DNA of 64,000 bases from DASSUW01 sp963789005 (GCA_963789005.1 CAWBIZ010000005.1:558001-622000), one strand, 5' to 3'. Shown: positions 50,069 to 59,128, numbered from the stretch's first letter. Notes: generated by a model not told the origin, from the letters alone. A program made the numbers and translations.

Positions 50069-51001
50069 CTACTCCCCTCGGTGTGGACGCACACGGCGGG
50101 CGGCGGCCCAGAGCCGGTCGCCGCCGGCCCACGCCGCGAAGCACAGCCCGCCGGCGGTGCCCGTCACGGTCATGAGCACCCCGGCGGCCGCGGCCGCGGC
50201 CACGCCGCGGCTGCCGAGGATGAGCACCGCCGCCGCGGCGCCGACGCTCGGGCCGAGCGGAAGCTGTCCGACCGTCGCCAGCGCGATCAGCACGGCCGTC
50301 GCATCGAACAGCGAGGCCTCGACGCCGACCGCATTCAGGAGCAGCCAGTTGCGGAGGATCTGCGCGAACACGGCCACCAATACGAACCCGATCACGCGGC
50401 CTCCGCCGTTGAGGCTCCGGAGCACCGCCAGCCCGTTCCACAGCTCCCGACCCTTCCGGGCGGCCAGATGCCGCAAGCCCGCGCTGGCCGCACCCACGAC
50501 CGCGAAACCGACGATCGGCAGCCACCACGGCAGGCCGAGTGGTCCGACGAGCGTGAACGACGCGAGGGCGGCCAGCATCGCCTCGACGGCGAGGATCGGG
50601 AACTCCGCGGCGATCAGCGTCGGCACCTGGGGGCTCACCTCCGGAGAGGAGCGCCGCAGGGCCGCGATCCTCGCAGCGACCCCGAGCTGGCCGTTGACGA
50701 CGCTGCCCAGCACCTGCATGCTCGACGCGCGGTAGAGCACGCGGCGGTCGACCGTCCCGCCGGCCGCCTCGATGGTCAGATGCCACGCCTCGCTGCGCGC
50801 GACGAGCGCCACGATCTGGAGCAGCACCGTCGCGGCAAGCACCCACGCCGCGGCGGCCGAGAGCGCCGTCACGAACTCATCTCGCCGGCCGGCGAGCAGC
50901 GCTACCAGGACCGCCGCGGCTGCCAGCGAGACCACCACGGTGATCGCCCCGCGCCGCCGCCGCCCGAAGCGGCGCGCGCCCTCAATCCAGACGGCTGTCA
51001 C
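50069..51001 (-). CDS. UPF0104/YbhN-family membrane protein (LPG synthase TM-like)
   Basis: 310 residues, about eight helices. The family signature is near the first third: RVLYRASSMQVLGSVVNGQLGVAARIAAL; LRNWLLLNAVGVEASLFDATAVLIALATVGQLPLGPSVGAAAAV follows. These are flippase-like membrane domains related to MprF, without the aminoacyl-transfer part. About 220 bases between it and the regulator at 49844 contain nothing I recognise. Confidence 0.82.
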   Translation of the reverse strand: MTAVWIEGARRFGRRRRGAITVVVSLAAAAVLVALLAGRRDEFVTALSAAAAWVLAATVLLQIVALVARSEAWHLTIEAAGGTVDRRVLYRASSMQVLGSVVNGQLGVAARIAALRRSSPEVSPQVPTLIAAEFPILAVEAMLAALASFTLVGPLGLPWWLPIVGFAVVGAASAGLRHLAARKGRELWNGLAVLRSLNGGGRVIGFVLVAVFAQILRNWLLLNAVGVEASLFDATAVLIALATVGQLPLGPSVGAAAAVLILGSRGVAAAAAAGVLMTVTGTAGGLCFAAWAGGDRLWAAARRVRPHRGE

Positions 51002-51099
51002 GGCGAGCTTCTATGCTCAGGTGCCAGTAGCGCTGGGGGCTCACCTCTTCTTCCTTCGCGTGCACGCCACTCTTCAGAAGAGGCGAAAGACGGTCCCCG

Positions 51100-51369
51100 A
51101 TGAGTCGTTTGGCAGCCACGAAAGCGGAGTTCTTCGCTGATTTCCGGTTCAACGATCGTGAGCTCACCGATCTCCTTGACGCCCTGAGCGCTCGGGCGGC
51201 GAGCCACCCCGACAACCCGGGAATCATCGCGTGCTGGCCCGCTCTCCCCGAGCACCGAATGGCCGCAGCGTGTCACGAGCTCGTGCGGCACGGTCACCCG
51301 GTCCGACGCGTATCCGTCACCGGCTCGCAGCCCGACAGGACTCGCGCCGGCTGGGCACTCGGCGCTTGA
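51100..51369 (+). CDS. Hypothetical protein, 89 aa
   Basis: ATG start. No family recognised. The sequence is balanced, with a helical N-terminus (TKAEFFADFRFNDRELTDLLDALSARA) and a C-terminus RHGHPVRRVSVTGSQPDRTRAGWALGA. No membrane segment. Divergent from the UPF0104 gene, 98 bases apart. Confidence 0.45.
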   Translation: MSRLAATKAEFFADFRFNDRELTDLLDALSARAASHPDNPGIIACWPALPEHRMAAACHELVRHGHPVRRVSVTGSQPDRTRAGWALGA

Positions 51370-51473
51370 GGCGGCTCCGGCCGGCGCGCACGAGCGTCAC
51401 ACAGGGGAATCCGCCTGACGTTCGAATCGCGAACGTCATCTGGATTCCGACGCAACCGAGCAGAGGAGCCAGC

Positions 51474-51674
51474 ATGGATTCCGAGGACGTCGGCAAGCGC
51501 ATCGAGGCCGTGAGGTCGGTCCGATCACAGCGTGCGGCTGCTGAGAGGGCCGTTCCCGGCGACCGATTGCGCCGCGAGATCCGTGAGGCGTTCGAGCACC
51601 AGGACGCTCGCGACCGTGACGACGATCCACCGCCCAGCCGCGAACGCGACCCGAGTCACCGGCCCGACTCCTAG
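51474..51674 (+). CDS. Hypothetical small charged protein, 66 aa
   Basis: ATG with GAGGAGCC upstream. Entirely charged and helical (VGKRIEAVRSVRSQRAAAERA, DRLRREIREAFEHQDARDRDDD). It overlaps the stop of the convergent EamA gene by 4 bases. Possibly real because of its ribosome site; otherwise only an open frame. Confidence 0.35.
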   Translation: MDSEDVGKRIEAVRSVRSQRAAAERAVPGDRLRREIREAFEHQDARDRDDDPPPSRERDPSHRPDS

Positions 51675-52579
51675 TGCGGTGCTGGGAGCGCGCGCTCTTC
51701 GTTGGGTTCGGGCGGTGCCGCGCGCGTCTGGATCACGATCGCGACGATCACGATCGCTCCTCCGACGAGCGTGAGCGTGCTTGGCCGCTCGTCGAGTGCG
51801 AGCCAGACCCAGAGGGGCCCCAGGACCACCTCGAGCAGCGTGATGAGGCCGACCTGCGCGGCCGGGATCAGCCGCGCGCCGACGGTGAGCAGGCCGAAGC
51901 CGAGCCCGATCTGGCCGATGCCCAATGCCGCCAGCCAGCCCACGTCGTCGCCGCCGATCTCGCCGGGATCGGCGAACGGGATGAAGGCGACGACGAGGAT
52001 CGCCTGGGAGAGGCAGGTCGCCGGAGCCATCGAGACGTCGTGGCGCCAGCGCGTGATCACGATCATCACGGCGAACGCGAGCGCCGCGGCGAACGCCAGG
52101 CCGTCTCCCGCCAGGCTGCCCTCCCCCGGCGCCCCGAGCATGACGGCGACGCCCGCCAGCGCCAGCGTCATCGCCAGCACGGTGCGACGCGTGACCGGCT
52201 CGCCGAGCGTCACCCGCGCGAGCAGGGCGGCCAGGACGGGCGAAACGGCGAGGATGAACAGGACGCGGGCCACGCTCGTGTGGTTGAGCGCGCCGATGAA
52301 GCTGCCCGAGGCAACCGCCACGCACAGCGCCACGGCGATCCCCGCAGACCCCACGGACCTGAACGCCTGAAGCACACGGCCGCGCTCGACGATCGCGACA
52401 AAGCCCAGCAGCGCGGCGCCGGCGAAGACCGCCCGGCCGAAGACCTGCGTCGACGTGTCGAGCGTGAGCTGGCGCTGGAGGACGCCGGCGGTCGACCACG
52501 CCACCGCGGCGAGCGCGACATAGATCTGCCCGCGCCGCTGGCGCTGCGACCCCTCGAGCGCCACCGTCGCCGCCGTCAC
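51671..52579 (-). CDS. EamA/DMT-family transporter
   Basis: 302 residues from GTG 52579; the frame is open upstream but reads through the divergent ligase gene. Ten helices in two halves: LAAVAWSTAGVLQRQL, RVLFILAVSPVLAALLARVTLGEPVTRRT in half one, LIPAAQVGLITLLEVVLGPLWVWLALDERPS in half two. Two TGATAGCCG direct repeats lie between it and the ligase. Confidence 0.88.
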   Translation of the reverse strand: MTAATVALEGSQRQRRGQIYVALAAVAWSTAGVLQRQLTLDTSTQVFGRAVFAGAALLGFVAIVERGRVLQAFRSVGSAGIAVALCVAVASGSFIGALNHTSVARVLFILAVSPVLAALLARVTLGEPVTRRTVLAMTLALAGVAVMLGAPGEGSLAGDGLAFAAALAFAVMIVITRWRHDVSMAPATCLSQAILVVAFIPFADPGEIGGDDVGWLAALGIGQIGLGFGLLTVGARLIPAAQVGLITLLEVVLGPLWVWLALDERPSTLTLVGGAIVIVAIVIQTRAAPPEPNEERALPAPH

Positions 52580-52588
52580 GCCACGCAG

Positions 52589-52621
52589 TGATAGCCGCTC
52601 ATCGCCGAATACTGATAGCCG
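52589..52621. promoter_or_regulatory. Direct repeats TGATAGCCG between divergent genes
   Basis: TGATAGCCG occurs at 52589-52597 and 52613-52621, 24 bases apart start to start, about two to two and a half helical turns. The copies occupy most of the 49-base gap between the EamA and ligase starts. A tandem regulator binding site is plausible. Confidence 0.4.
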
Positions 52622-52628
52622 TACCGGT

Positions 52629-53531
52629 ATGCGACCGGCGTTCGTGGCCCCGATGAAGGCGGTGTTGACCGCAGAGCGGCCGGCGGGCCCGGAGTGGGTG
52701 TTCGAGCGCAAGCTCGACGGCATCCGGTGCCTGGCGGTCAAGGCTGGCGGACGCACGCGGCTGTACTCGCGCAACGAGCTGTCGCTGAACGACCGCTACG
52801 CGCCGCTGGCCGCCGCACTGGATGCGGATCCGGCCGACGGCTTCGTGATCGACGGTGAGGCGGTCGCGTTCGTCGGCGGTCGCGACCGGTTCGGTGGCGG
52901 TGAGGACGGCGAGCTCTTCTACTACGTCTTCGACGTGCTGATCGCGGACGGCCGCGACGTGCGGTCGCTCCCGCTCGAGGAGCGTCGGGCCGTGCTCGAA
53001 GGCGTGCTGCGCTGGAGCGACCCGCTGCGCATGACCGAGCAGATCACCGGCGACGGCGCGGCGCTGCTCGCCGACGCCTGTAAAGACGGCTGGGAAGGCC
53101 TGATCGCCAAGCGCCTCGGCACGCCGTACGTGTCCACGCGCTCGCGCGACTGGCTGAAGCTCAAGTGCACGCGCGCGCAGGAGCTCGTGATCGGGGGCTT
53201 CACCGCGCCGCGCGGGTCGCGCACCGACCTCGGCGCGCTGCTCGTCGGCCACTTCGACGGCGAGCGATTGCGCTACGCCGGCAAGGTGGGAACAGGCTTC
53301 ACCCGCGCGACGCTGCGCGAGCTGTCGGAACGTCTCGCTCCGCTTGAGCGCGAGACGTCTCCGTTCGAGCCCGAGAAGGGCATTCCGCGCGCCGCGACCT
53401 GGGTCGAGCCCGAGCTCGTGGCACAGATCGCGTTCATGGAATGGACCCCGGACGGCCGTCTGCGCCATCCCTCGTTCCTCGGCCTGCGCATCGACAAGCC
53501 CGCGCGCGAGGTCGTGCGCGAAGAGCCCTAG
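52629..53531 (+). CDS. ATP-dependent DNA ligase, LigD/LigC type
   Basis: 300 residues. The adenylation Lys28 is in FERKLDGIRC, followed by SRN, IDGEAVAF, EGLIAKR and WLKLKC (motifs I, III-V), with an OB domain to the end (about 205-300: LVIGGFTAPRGSRTDLGALLVG...). It has no polymerase or nuclease domain and no Ku gene is in view, so it is a stand-alone repair ligase. Confidence 0.92.
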   Translation: MRPAFVAPMKAVLTAERPAGPEWVFERKLDGIRCLAVKAGGRTRLYSRNELSLNDRYAPLAAALDADPADGFVIDGEAVAFVGGRDRFGGGEDGELFYYVFDVLIADGRDVRSLPLEERRAVLEGVLRWSDPLRMTEQITGDGAALLADACKDGWEGLIAKRLGTPYVSTRSRDWLKLKCTRAQELVIGGFTAPRGSRTDLGALLVGHFDGERLRYAGKVGTGFTRATLRELSERLAPLERETSPFEPEKGIPRAATWVEPELVAQIAFMEWTPDGRLRHPSFLGLRIDKPAREVVREEP

Positions 53532-54391
53532 CCGAGGACCTCGCGCAGCTTGCGCGCGAACGCTTCGGGCTGACCGGCGTAGCCGAACTCGCCGCCGAGG
53601 AAGCCGCCGTGGTGGCTGGGGAACACGGTCGCCTGCTGGCCGAGCAGCTCGGCGGTGGCCATCGCCGAGCGTCCCGTGAACGTGCCCTGCGACTCCTCCC
53701 CCACGGCGATCATGATGCGCGTGGGCGCGGCGGCCAGCGCGTCGACGTCGGGGCGATAGCTGCTGACCGCCCAGGAGCGGTCGGAGAGCAGCGGGTCGTC
53801 GCGGGAGCCGTCGTCCTCGCTCGGCATCCCGAACGCGGCGGGATCCGCCGCGGGCTGCGCGAAGTACTCGTCGGTGTACTCGCCCTGCCACGACGACATC
53901 ACGATGAAGGCCGCCATCCCGGCGCCCCACCCCTTGGCCTCGTAGGCGTCGCGAACGGCGGCGCGGGCGCGCTCGGCCGCCGCGGCGTCTCCGAGCACCG
54001 GGATCAACGGCGGCTCGTGCGCCACCAGGGTGGTGACATCGTTGGGGTACGCCGCCACGAGCGCGAGCGCGGCCACCGCGCCGCCACTGCTCGCGAACAT
54101 CTCGACCGGGCCGGCGCCGAGCGCCTCGACGAGCGCGTGCACATCCTCCGCCTGGACCGTGGGCACGTGGTCGACCCGGCCGTCCTTGCGAGTGCTGCGG
54201 CCGAGCCCGCGCGGGTCGTAGGCGACCACGGCGCGGTCGGCCAGGTGCGACGCCAGCGTGGCGAAGCCGCCTGCCGCCATGGGCTGACCGATCATCACCA
54301 GCGGCGGGCGTCCATCCGCGGTGGGCAGCGGGCCATGGACGTCATAGGCGATATCGGCCCCGGCGGTCTCCAGCACGTGCGTCGTCGTCAT
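53528..54391 (-). CDS. Alpha/beta-hydrolase
   Basis: 287 residues. VMIGQPM at the oxyanion position, AYDPRGLGRSTR, the nucleophile elbow FASSGGAV (Ser about 102) and the C-terminal His in FPSHHGGFLG. The elbow lacks the classic G-x-S-x-G first Gly. It resembles esterase/epoxide-hydrolase-type enzymes of actinobacteria. Coupled to the upstream P-loop protein by ATGA. Confidence 0.82.
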   Translation of the reverse strand: MTTTHVLETAGADIAYDVHGPLPTADGRPPLVMIGQPMAAGGFATLASHLADRAVVAYDPRGLGRSTRKDGRVDHVPTVQAEDVHALVEALGAGPVEMFASSGGAVAALALVAAYPNDVTTLVAHEPPLIPVLGDAAAAERARAAVRDAYEAKGWGAGMAAFIVMSSWQGEYTDEYFAQPAADPAAFGMPSEDDGSRDDPLLSDRSWAVSSYRPDVDALAAAPTRIMIAVGEESQGTFTGRSAMATAELLGQQATVFPSHHGGFLGGEFGYAGQPEAFARKLREVLG

Positions 54392-54948
54392 GACAGATTC
54401 GACCTCTGCCGCAATGAAAACTCATCGGGCATCGCCCTGATCGCAGCGCTGATCTTCGCGGCGAGGACGGCAGGCGGCTGCTGCTCGGTGCTCAGGACCA
54501 GATCGACGCCGCCGAGGCTGGGCATCTCGGCGGCAAGCCGGATCGCGGCCGCGATCAACCCGTCGGTGCCCGACCAGTCGACGGGCTCGCGCGAGCGGAT
54601 GCGCCGCTCCAACGTGCCTGCGTCCGCTTCAAGGCGGATGAGCAGGTACGCGGTCGCCCCGACGGCGGCGAGCAGGCGGTCGCGGTAGGCGTCGGTCTCG
54701 ACCGTCGCGGTGACGAAGAGGAACTCGTAGCCGGTGTCCCGGTAGCTGGCACAGATCGTCGCGAGGTTCGCGAGCACCTGAGCCTCGCCACGGGGTGGGT
54801 AGCAACGCTCGAGTTCGTCAACCTCCATGAGAGCGTTGGCGACGCCGGCGTCGCCCAGCATGTCGTGGACCGCCGTGGCAACAGTGCTCTTCCCCGCTCC
54901 GGGCGGGCCGGTGATCACGACGGCGAACATCGTTGCGGGTGGCGGCAT
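54388..54948 (-). CDS. P-loop kinase-like protein (AAA_33 type)
   Basis: 186 residues. Walker A GPPGAGKST near residue 14. MEVDELERCYPP and RLEADAGTLERRIRSREP are consistent with small-molecule kinases (shikimate/gluconate kinase-like). ATGA overlap with the hydrolase. The substrate is unknown. Confidence 0.78.
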   Translation of the reverse strand: MPPPATMFAVVITGPPGAGKSTVATAVHDMLGDAGVANALMEVDELERCYPPRGEAQVLANLATICASYRDTGYEFLFVTATVETDAYRDRLLAAVGATAYLLIRLEADAGTLERRIRSREPVDWSGTDGLIAAAIRLAAEMPSLGGVDLVLSTEQQPPAVLAAKISAAIRAMPDEFSLRQRSNLS

Positions 54949-54962
54949 CTAGGGTGCGGATC

Positions 54963-55309
54963 ATGACCGGCTTCGCGACGCCCGAGGAGGCTGTACGCGC
55001 TGATGACGCGGTGCCGCCTCAGTACGCCCAAGTGGTCACAGTCGACTACTCGCCGACGGGAACCACGCCGTGGTGCTGTTGGAGTACAACGAGCCGCCGC
55101 ACGTCGAGCCGTACGTCGTCCTCTGCGAGAACACGCCGAGCGGCTGGGTCGAGGGCGGGGGCGGGTCGGCCGGCGGCGTGTCGTGGATGTCAACCCGCGA
55201 CGACGGGACCGAGGGCGTCGAGGTCCTATGGGGACGACCGCCAAGGGTGCGGTGGGAGGTTCGGCCACCGGACGAACCGGACCCGCCGCCTGACGCCCGT
55301 CCCTGGTGA
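54963..55309 (+). pseudogene. Hypothetical protein gene with a one-base deletion
   Basis: ATG 54963 opens MTGFATPEEAVRADDAVP followed by VVTVDYSP. The protein-like continuation, DGNHAVVLLEYNEPPHVEP then YVVLCENTPSGWVEGG and on to 55309, is in another frame. A single missing base at about 55054-55056 (CCGGAC read as CCGAC) explains it; restoring it gives VDYSPDGNHAVVLLEY. The family is unknown. Confidence 0.7.
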
Positions 55310-55316
55310 GAGCGTG

Positions 55317-55441
55317 TCACGCGAAGAGCTCACCGTCGAATCCTGCTGAGGCCTCGATGCCGTTGGCGGACGTCCGCACGAATTCGAAGTCGTACGTCTC
55401 GCCGAGCCGCTGCGGGTCGGTGAGGAAGAGCGCGGTGGCAC
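55317..55441 (-). pseudogene. 3' fragment of a gene fused to the sigma-factor remnant
   Basis: In a frame different from the sigma factor, residues ATALFLTDPQRLGETYD followed by FEFVRTSANGIEASAGFD and a stop (TGA at 55317-55319) look like the C-terminal end of a protein normally encoded downstream. Its N-terminal part is absent, so a deletion has removed everything between the sigma factor's region 4 and this tail. Confidence 0.5.
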
Positions 55442-55882
55442 GCGGGCGTTGAGCGCGGCACGCTGATCCGGCGGCAGCGCGTCCAGCGCGTCGGTGAGCA
55501 GCGCGGCCGTCGACTCGGACTCGGCGAACGCGAGGATACGCTCGAGCTCGTCGTCGTCGAGTTCGATCCGGCCCATGCCGAGCCTGTCGCGGGCACGCCG
55601 CTCGACACCACCGCGCTGCATCGTCTGCAGGAGTTGGTGCCGGGCGATCCCGAACAACCAGTTGACCGCCGAACCGCGGTCAGGCTCAAACCGCGTAAGC
55701 CCTTCGAGCGCACACGCGAACGTCTCGGCCGTCAGGTCGGCGCCAAGCTCCGGATCGCGCGTACGCCGCACGAGGTAGCCGAGCACCGGGGCCGCATGCC
55801 GTCGGTAGAACTGCGTGAACGCCTCCGCGTCGGCGCGAGCGGCGAGGAGAAGGGCCTCGTCCGTGACGGGCTTGTCGATCAT
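55437..55882 (-). pseudogene. ECF-type sigma factor, truncated in region 4
   Basis: Residues from MIDKPVTDEALLLAARADA (55882) carry an intact region 2 (AFTQFYRRHAAPVLGYLVRR, DLTAETFACALEGLTRFEPD, SAVNWLFGIARHQLL) and the start of region 4 (LLTDALDALPPDQRAALNARV). Then homology ends at about 55439. The frame runs on to 55226 only as low-complexity residues. Without the region-4 helix-turn-helix it cannot recognise a -35 element. Confidence 0.75.
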
Positions 55883-56087
55883 CCATGAGCAATTGCATCG
55901 AGGCCGTGGTCCTGTGACAAGCGGTCGCCAGAGCCGCGTCGCGCTGCCCAGGTGGCGGTCGACCTACGCTGCTGCCGTGAACCGGGCGTGTGGGTTCTCG
56001 TGCGCGTAGACGCCGATCTACGACAAGCAGCGCGCCGAACTTGCCAGAGAGGCTGCGCGCCTCTGTTGCCGGGAGTAGGCTGACGCC

Positions 56088-56333
56088 ATGACCCGCGAGG
56101 ACGCCGAGCTGCGTGCCGCCGAGCTCAACCGGGAGCATCCGGATCGGCATCGCGCGCGGTGGGCCGCGCGGGAGCGGGACGGCGCGTGGGAGGTTGCCCG
56201 GATCTCGCTTCCCGCCGGGATGAGGATCGACCCGATCAAGGAGACCACGGAGGCGAAGCCGAAGCCTCCCCACCCCGGCGATCCGCGGCCGGCGTTCGAG
56301 CAGAACATCGGCGGACCGTACGGCCCGGGCTGA
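56088..56333 (+). CDS. Small conserved hypothetical protein, 81 aa
   Basis: ATG start. Basic/acidic N-terminus (DAELRAAELNREHPDRHRARW), then GAWEVARISLPAGMRIDPI and a Pro-rich tail ending in GGPYGPG. The central strand-like part and the Pro tail look conserved in character. No function known. The 200 bases before it contain no gene I can support. Confidence 0.6.
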   Translation: MTREDAELRAAELNREHPDRHRARWAARERDGAWEVARISLPAGMRIDPIKETTEAKPKPPHPGDPRPAFEQNIGGPYGPG

Positions 56334-56336
56334 GCC

Positions 56337-57449
56337 ATGCGATCGAGGCTCGCCGCCGCAGTAGCGCTCACGCTGGCCACCGCGTTGCTCGCTGCTGCCC
56401 CGGCGGCGGCCGGCGGGCGGTCGCTGGACCTGGAGTTCCGCGGCCAGGCGATCGTCCCCACCGGGACGATGTTCGAGGGCACGACGGTCGGTGGGCTGTC
56501 GTCGATCACCTACGACTCGCGACGCCGCATCTTCTACGCGATCTCCGACGATCAGGGCCAGCTCCAGCCGGCGCGGTTCTACACCGTCGGGCTCGACATC
56601 CGCGACGGGCGGCTGGCCGACGGTGACGTGCGCTTCACCGACGTGACGACGCTGCTGGCGCCCGACGGGCTGCCGTACCCGCCCTTCAGCCTCGATCCCG
56701 AAGGGCTGGCGCTGACCAAGAATCGCCAGCTCATCGTCACCTCCGAGGGCCTGCCGAACACCCTGATCGACCCGTTCGTCCGGCGCTACTCGCTGGACGG
56801 GTCGTTCCTGAACTCACTGCCGGTGCCGCAGCCGTTCCTGGCGAGCGCCGATCGCATGAGCGGCGTAAGGCCGAACCTGGGCTTCGAGAGCGCCGGCGCG
56901 GCCCGGCACAGCCGCTACGCGTTCACCGCCACCGAGAACGCGCTCTACCAGGACGGGCCGCTCGCGACCGTCGCCAACGGCAGCCCGGCGCGGATCCTGC
57001 GCTACGACCTGCGCAAGGGCCGGCTCGATCGTCAGTGGGTCTACGAGACCGACCCGGTCGCCCAGCCGCCCGTGCCCGCCACACAGTTCTCGGTCAACGG
57101 GCTCGTCGAGCTCCTGCCGCTCGACGACGACTCGCTGATCGCGATGGAGCGGTCGTTCTCGGTCGGCGCGCCCGGGACCGGCAACTCGATCGAGCTCTAC
57201 GAGGTCTCGCTGCGCCGCGCGACCAACGTCAACGGCGTCGCCAGCCTCCAGGACCTCGAGCGCGTCCGCCCGGCGCGCAAGCGGCTGCTGCTCGACCTCG
57301 ACGAGCTCGGCATCCCGCTCGACAACGTCGAGGGCATGACCTTCGGCCCCCGCCTCAAGGGCGGCCGGCGGTCGGTCGTGCTCGTCAGCGACAACAACTT
57401 CGCCGCCGCCCAGTTCACGCAGTTCCTGCTGTTCGCGCTCGACGACTAG
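56337..57449 (+). CDS. Secreted phytase-like (esterase-like) protein
   Basis: 370 residues. Signal peptide 1-26 (cut after AAPAAA). The mature part is a propeller-like phytase-like domain: VGGLSSITYDSRRRIFYAISDDQG, SLDPEGLALTKNRQLIVTSEG, RRYSLDG and GIPLDNVEGMTFGPRL...VVLVSDNNFAAAQFTQFLLFAL. The family (esterase-like activity of phytase) is named from homology, and phosphatase activity is not certain. Three bases after the 81-residue gene, probably cotranscribed. Confidence 0.85.
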   Translation: MRSRLAAAVALTLATALLAAAPAAAGGRSLDLEFRGQAIVPTGTMFEGTTVGGLSSITYDSRRRIFYAISDDQGQLQPARFYTVGLDIRDGRLADGDVRFTDVTTLLAPDGLPYPPFSLDPEGLALTKNRQLIVTSEGLPNTLIDPFVRRYSLDGSFLNSLPVPQPFLASADRMSGVRPNLGFESAGAARHSRYAFTATENALYQDGPLATVANGSPARILRYDLRKGRLDRQWVYETDPVAQPPVPATQFSVNGLVELLPLDDDSLIAMERSFSVGAPGTGNSIELYEVSLRRATNVNGVASLQDLERVRPARKRLLLDLDELGIPLDNVEGMTFGPRLKGGRRSVVLVSDNNFAAAQFTQFLLFALDD

Positions 57450-57455
57450 CGCGAC

Positions 57456-58307
57456 TCAGGCACCGGCCGCCAGCGCCACCACGCCCGCGAGCGTCACCAG
57501 CACGCCGGCGTTCTGCGCGCGGTTCAGCCGCTCGTGCAGCACGGCGCGGGCCAGGAGCACGGTCACGGCCGGATAGAGGGCGCCGAGCACGCCGACGACG
57601 CTCAGAAGCCCCCTGCCGGTGGCGAGCACGAAGAGCAGGTTGGCGAGCAGGTCGAGGAGGCCGATCGAAGCGACGGCCACGAGGTCGATCGGCGCTCTCG
57701 GCAGCGCCGGCCACCGCACCACGCACGCGGCCAGGATGAGGAGCACCTCGGGAGCGCGCGCCGCGAGCAGCACCCAGGCGACGTCGGCGCGCTCCTCCGC
57801 CCGGTCCATGCCGGCGAAGAACGACCCGAAGCCGACCGCGGCCACCAGCGCGAGGAGCACGGCCGACCGGTTGTTCCGGCGGGTCTGCGCGTCGGCGGCC
57901 CCGGTCTCACGCGCGGCGAGCATGACGCCGATCAGCGCCAGCGCCATGCCCGCCACCTGCACCGCCCGCGGCCGCTCGCCCGAGACGAGCCCGACCAGCA
58001 CGGGCACCGCCGCGCCGGTGGCCGAGACGGGCGCGACGATGCTCATCGTCCCGATCGCCAGCGCCCGGTAGAACGCGGTCAGGGCGACGATGCCGAGCGC
58101 CCCCGACCCGGCCGCGATCGCCGTCGCCGTCGCGTCGTGCTCGATCGGGACCCCGGCCGCGACGGCCACGAGCAGCGCGGCGAGCGCGACGCTCTGAGAG
58201 AGCAGGAGCACGGCCAGCAGCGCGTTCCGCCGGCTCTGGAGGCCACCCATGAAGTCCGCCAGGCCCCACGACAGCGAGGAAGCGAGGGCGAGCAGGGCGG
58301 CCACCAT
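57456..58307 (-). CDS. EamA/DMT-family transporter
   Basis: 283 residues, ten helices in two halves. LASSLSWGLADFMGGLQSRRNALLAVLLLSQSVAL at the start, TAFYRALAIGTMSIVAPVSATGAAVPVLVGLVSGERP and LGALYPAVTVLLARAVLHERLNRAQNAGVLVTLAG are DMT signatures. Third member of this family in the window. Confidence 0.88.
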   Translation of the reverse strand: MVAALLALASSLSWGLADFMGGLQSRRNALLAVLLLSQSVALAALLVAVAAGVPIEHDATATAIAAGSGALGIVALTAFYRALAIGTMSIVAPVSATGAAVPVLVGLVSGERPRAVQVAGMALALIGVMLAARETGAADAQTRRNNRSAVLLALVAAVGFGSFFAGMDRAEERADVAWVLLAARAPEVLLILAACVVRWPALPRAPIDLVAVASIGLLDLLANLLFVLATGRGLLSVVGVLGALYPAVTVLLARAVLHERLNRAQNAGVLVTLAGVVALAAGA

Positions 58308-58323
58308 GGGCCGCCAGGCTACG

Positions 58324-59128
58324 TCACGGGTCGACCCGCCCCTCGAAGACGGCGAAGACCGCGCCCTGCGGATCGAGGGCGATGGCGATGCTGCTGGGAC
58401 CCGGGAGCGGCAGCGGCCCGACCAGCACGCCGCCGTCGAGCTCGCGGATCCGGTCGACGATCGCCTCGGCCGACTCGACCGTGAAGTACGGGCGCCAGTG
58501 CGGGGGCTCGCCGGGCTGCGCATCCGAGAGCGTCGCGTTGAGCGTGCCGCGATTGCTCGCGGACACGATCAGCGGGCCGCCGGGTCCCGTGTCGACCTGC
58601 TCCGTCGTCCAGCCGAAGGCGGCCTCGTAGAACGCCCGGGCCTCGTCGACGTCGGTCGTCGCGAGCTCGTTCATGGTGAGGCAGCCGATGTCGTTGACAC
58701 GCTCGGCCCCGATCCGCGCCCGCGGCTCCCAGACCGCGAACACGGCGCCCTGCGGATCCTTGAGGATGGCCATGCGGCCGGCGTCGAGCACGTCGAAGGC
58801 GTCGTTGACGGCCTCCCCTCCGAGCTCCTTGACGCGCGCGGTGGCGGCGTCCGCGTCGGCGACGGTGACGTAGCTCGTCCAGTTCGGCGGCGCTCCCCGC
58901 TCTTGCATCTCCGGCGTCATCTCGAAGATCCCGCAGACGTCGTCGCCGTCGATGCGGCACATCGTGTACACGGCGCCGCCGCCGGCGTCGGTGTCCTCGG
59001 TCTCCCAGCCGAACAGGCCGGTGTAGAACGCCTTGGCGGCGTGCGGCGTCCGTGGTGGCCAGGTCGACCCACGAGAAGGTGCCCGGCGTGTAGCTCGTCG
59101 CGCTGTCCCATGCTGGAAAGCCTCTCAT
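58324..59128 (-). pseudogene. Two-domain glyoxalase-fold protein, frameshifted near the start
   Basis: ATG 59128 opens MRGFPAWDSATSYTPGTFSW then VDLATTD, the normal start of a tandem VOC protein. The rest (from VYTMCRIDGDDVCGIFEMTP to the stop at 58324, with two repeats ending GAVFAVWEPR and GAVFAVFEGRV) is in another frame. One extra base at about 59047 restores TTDPHAAKAFY. Without it, translation ends after a nonsense tail; an internal start at 58971 would lose part of the first domain. Confidence 0.8.
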
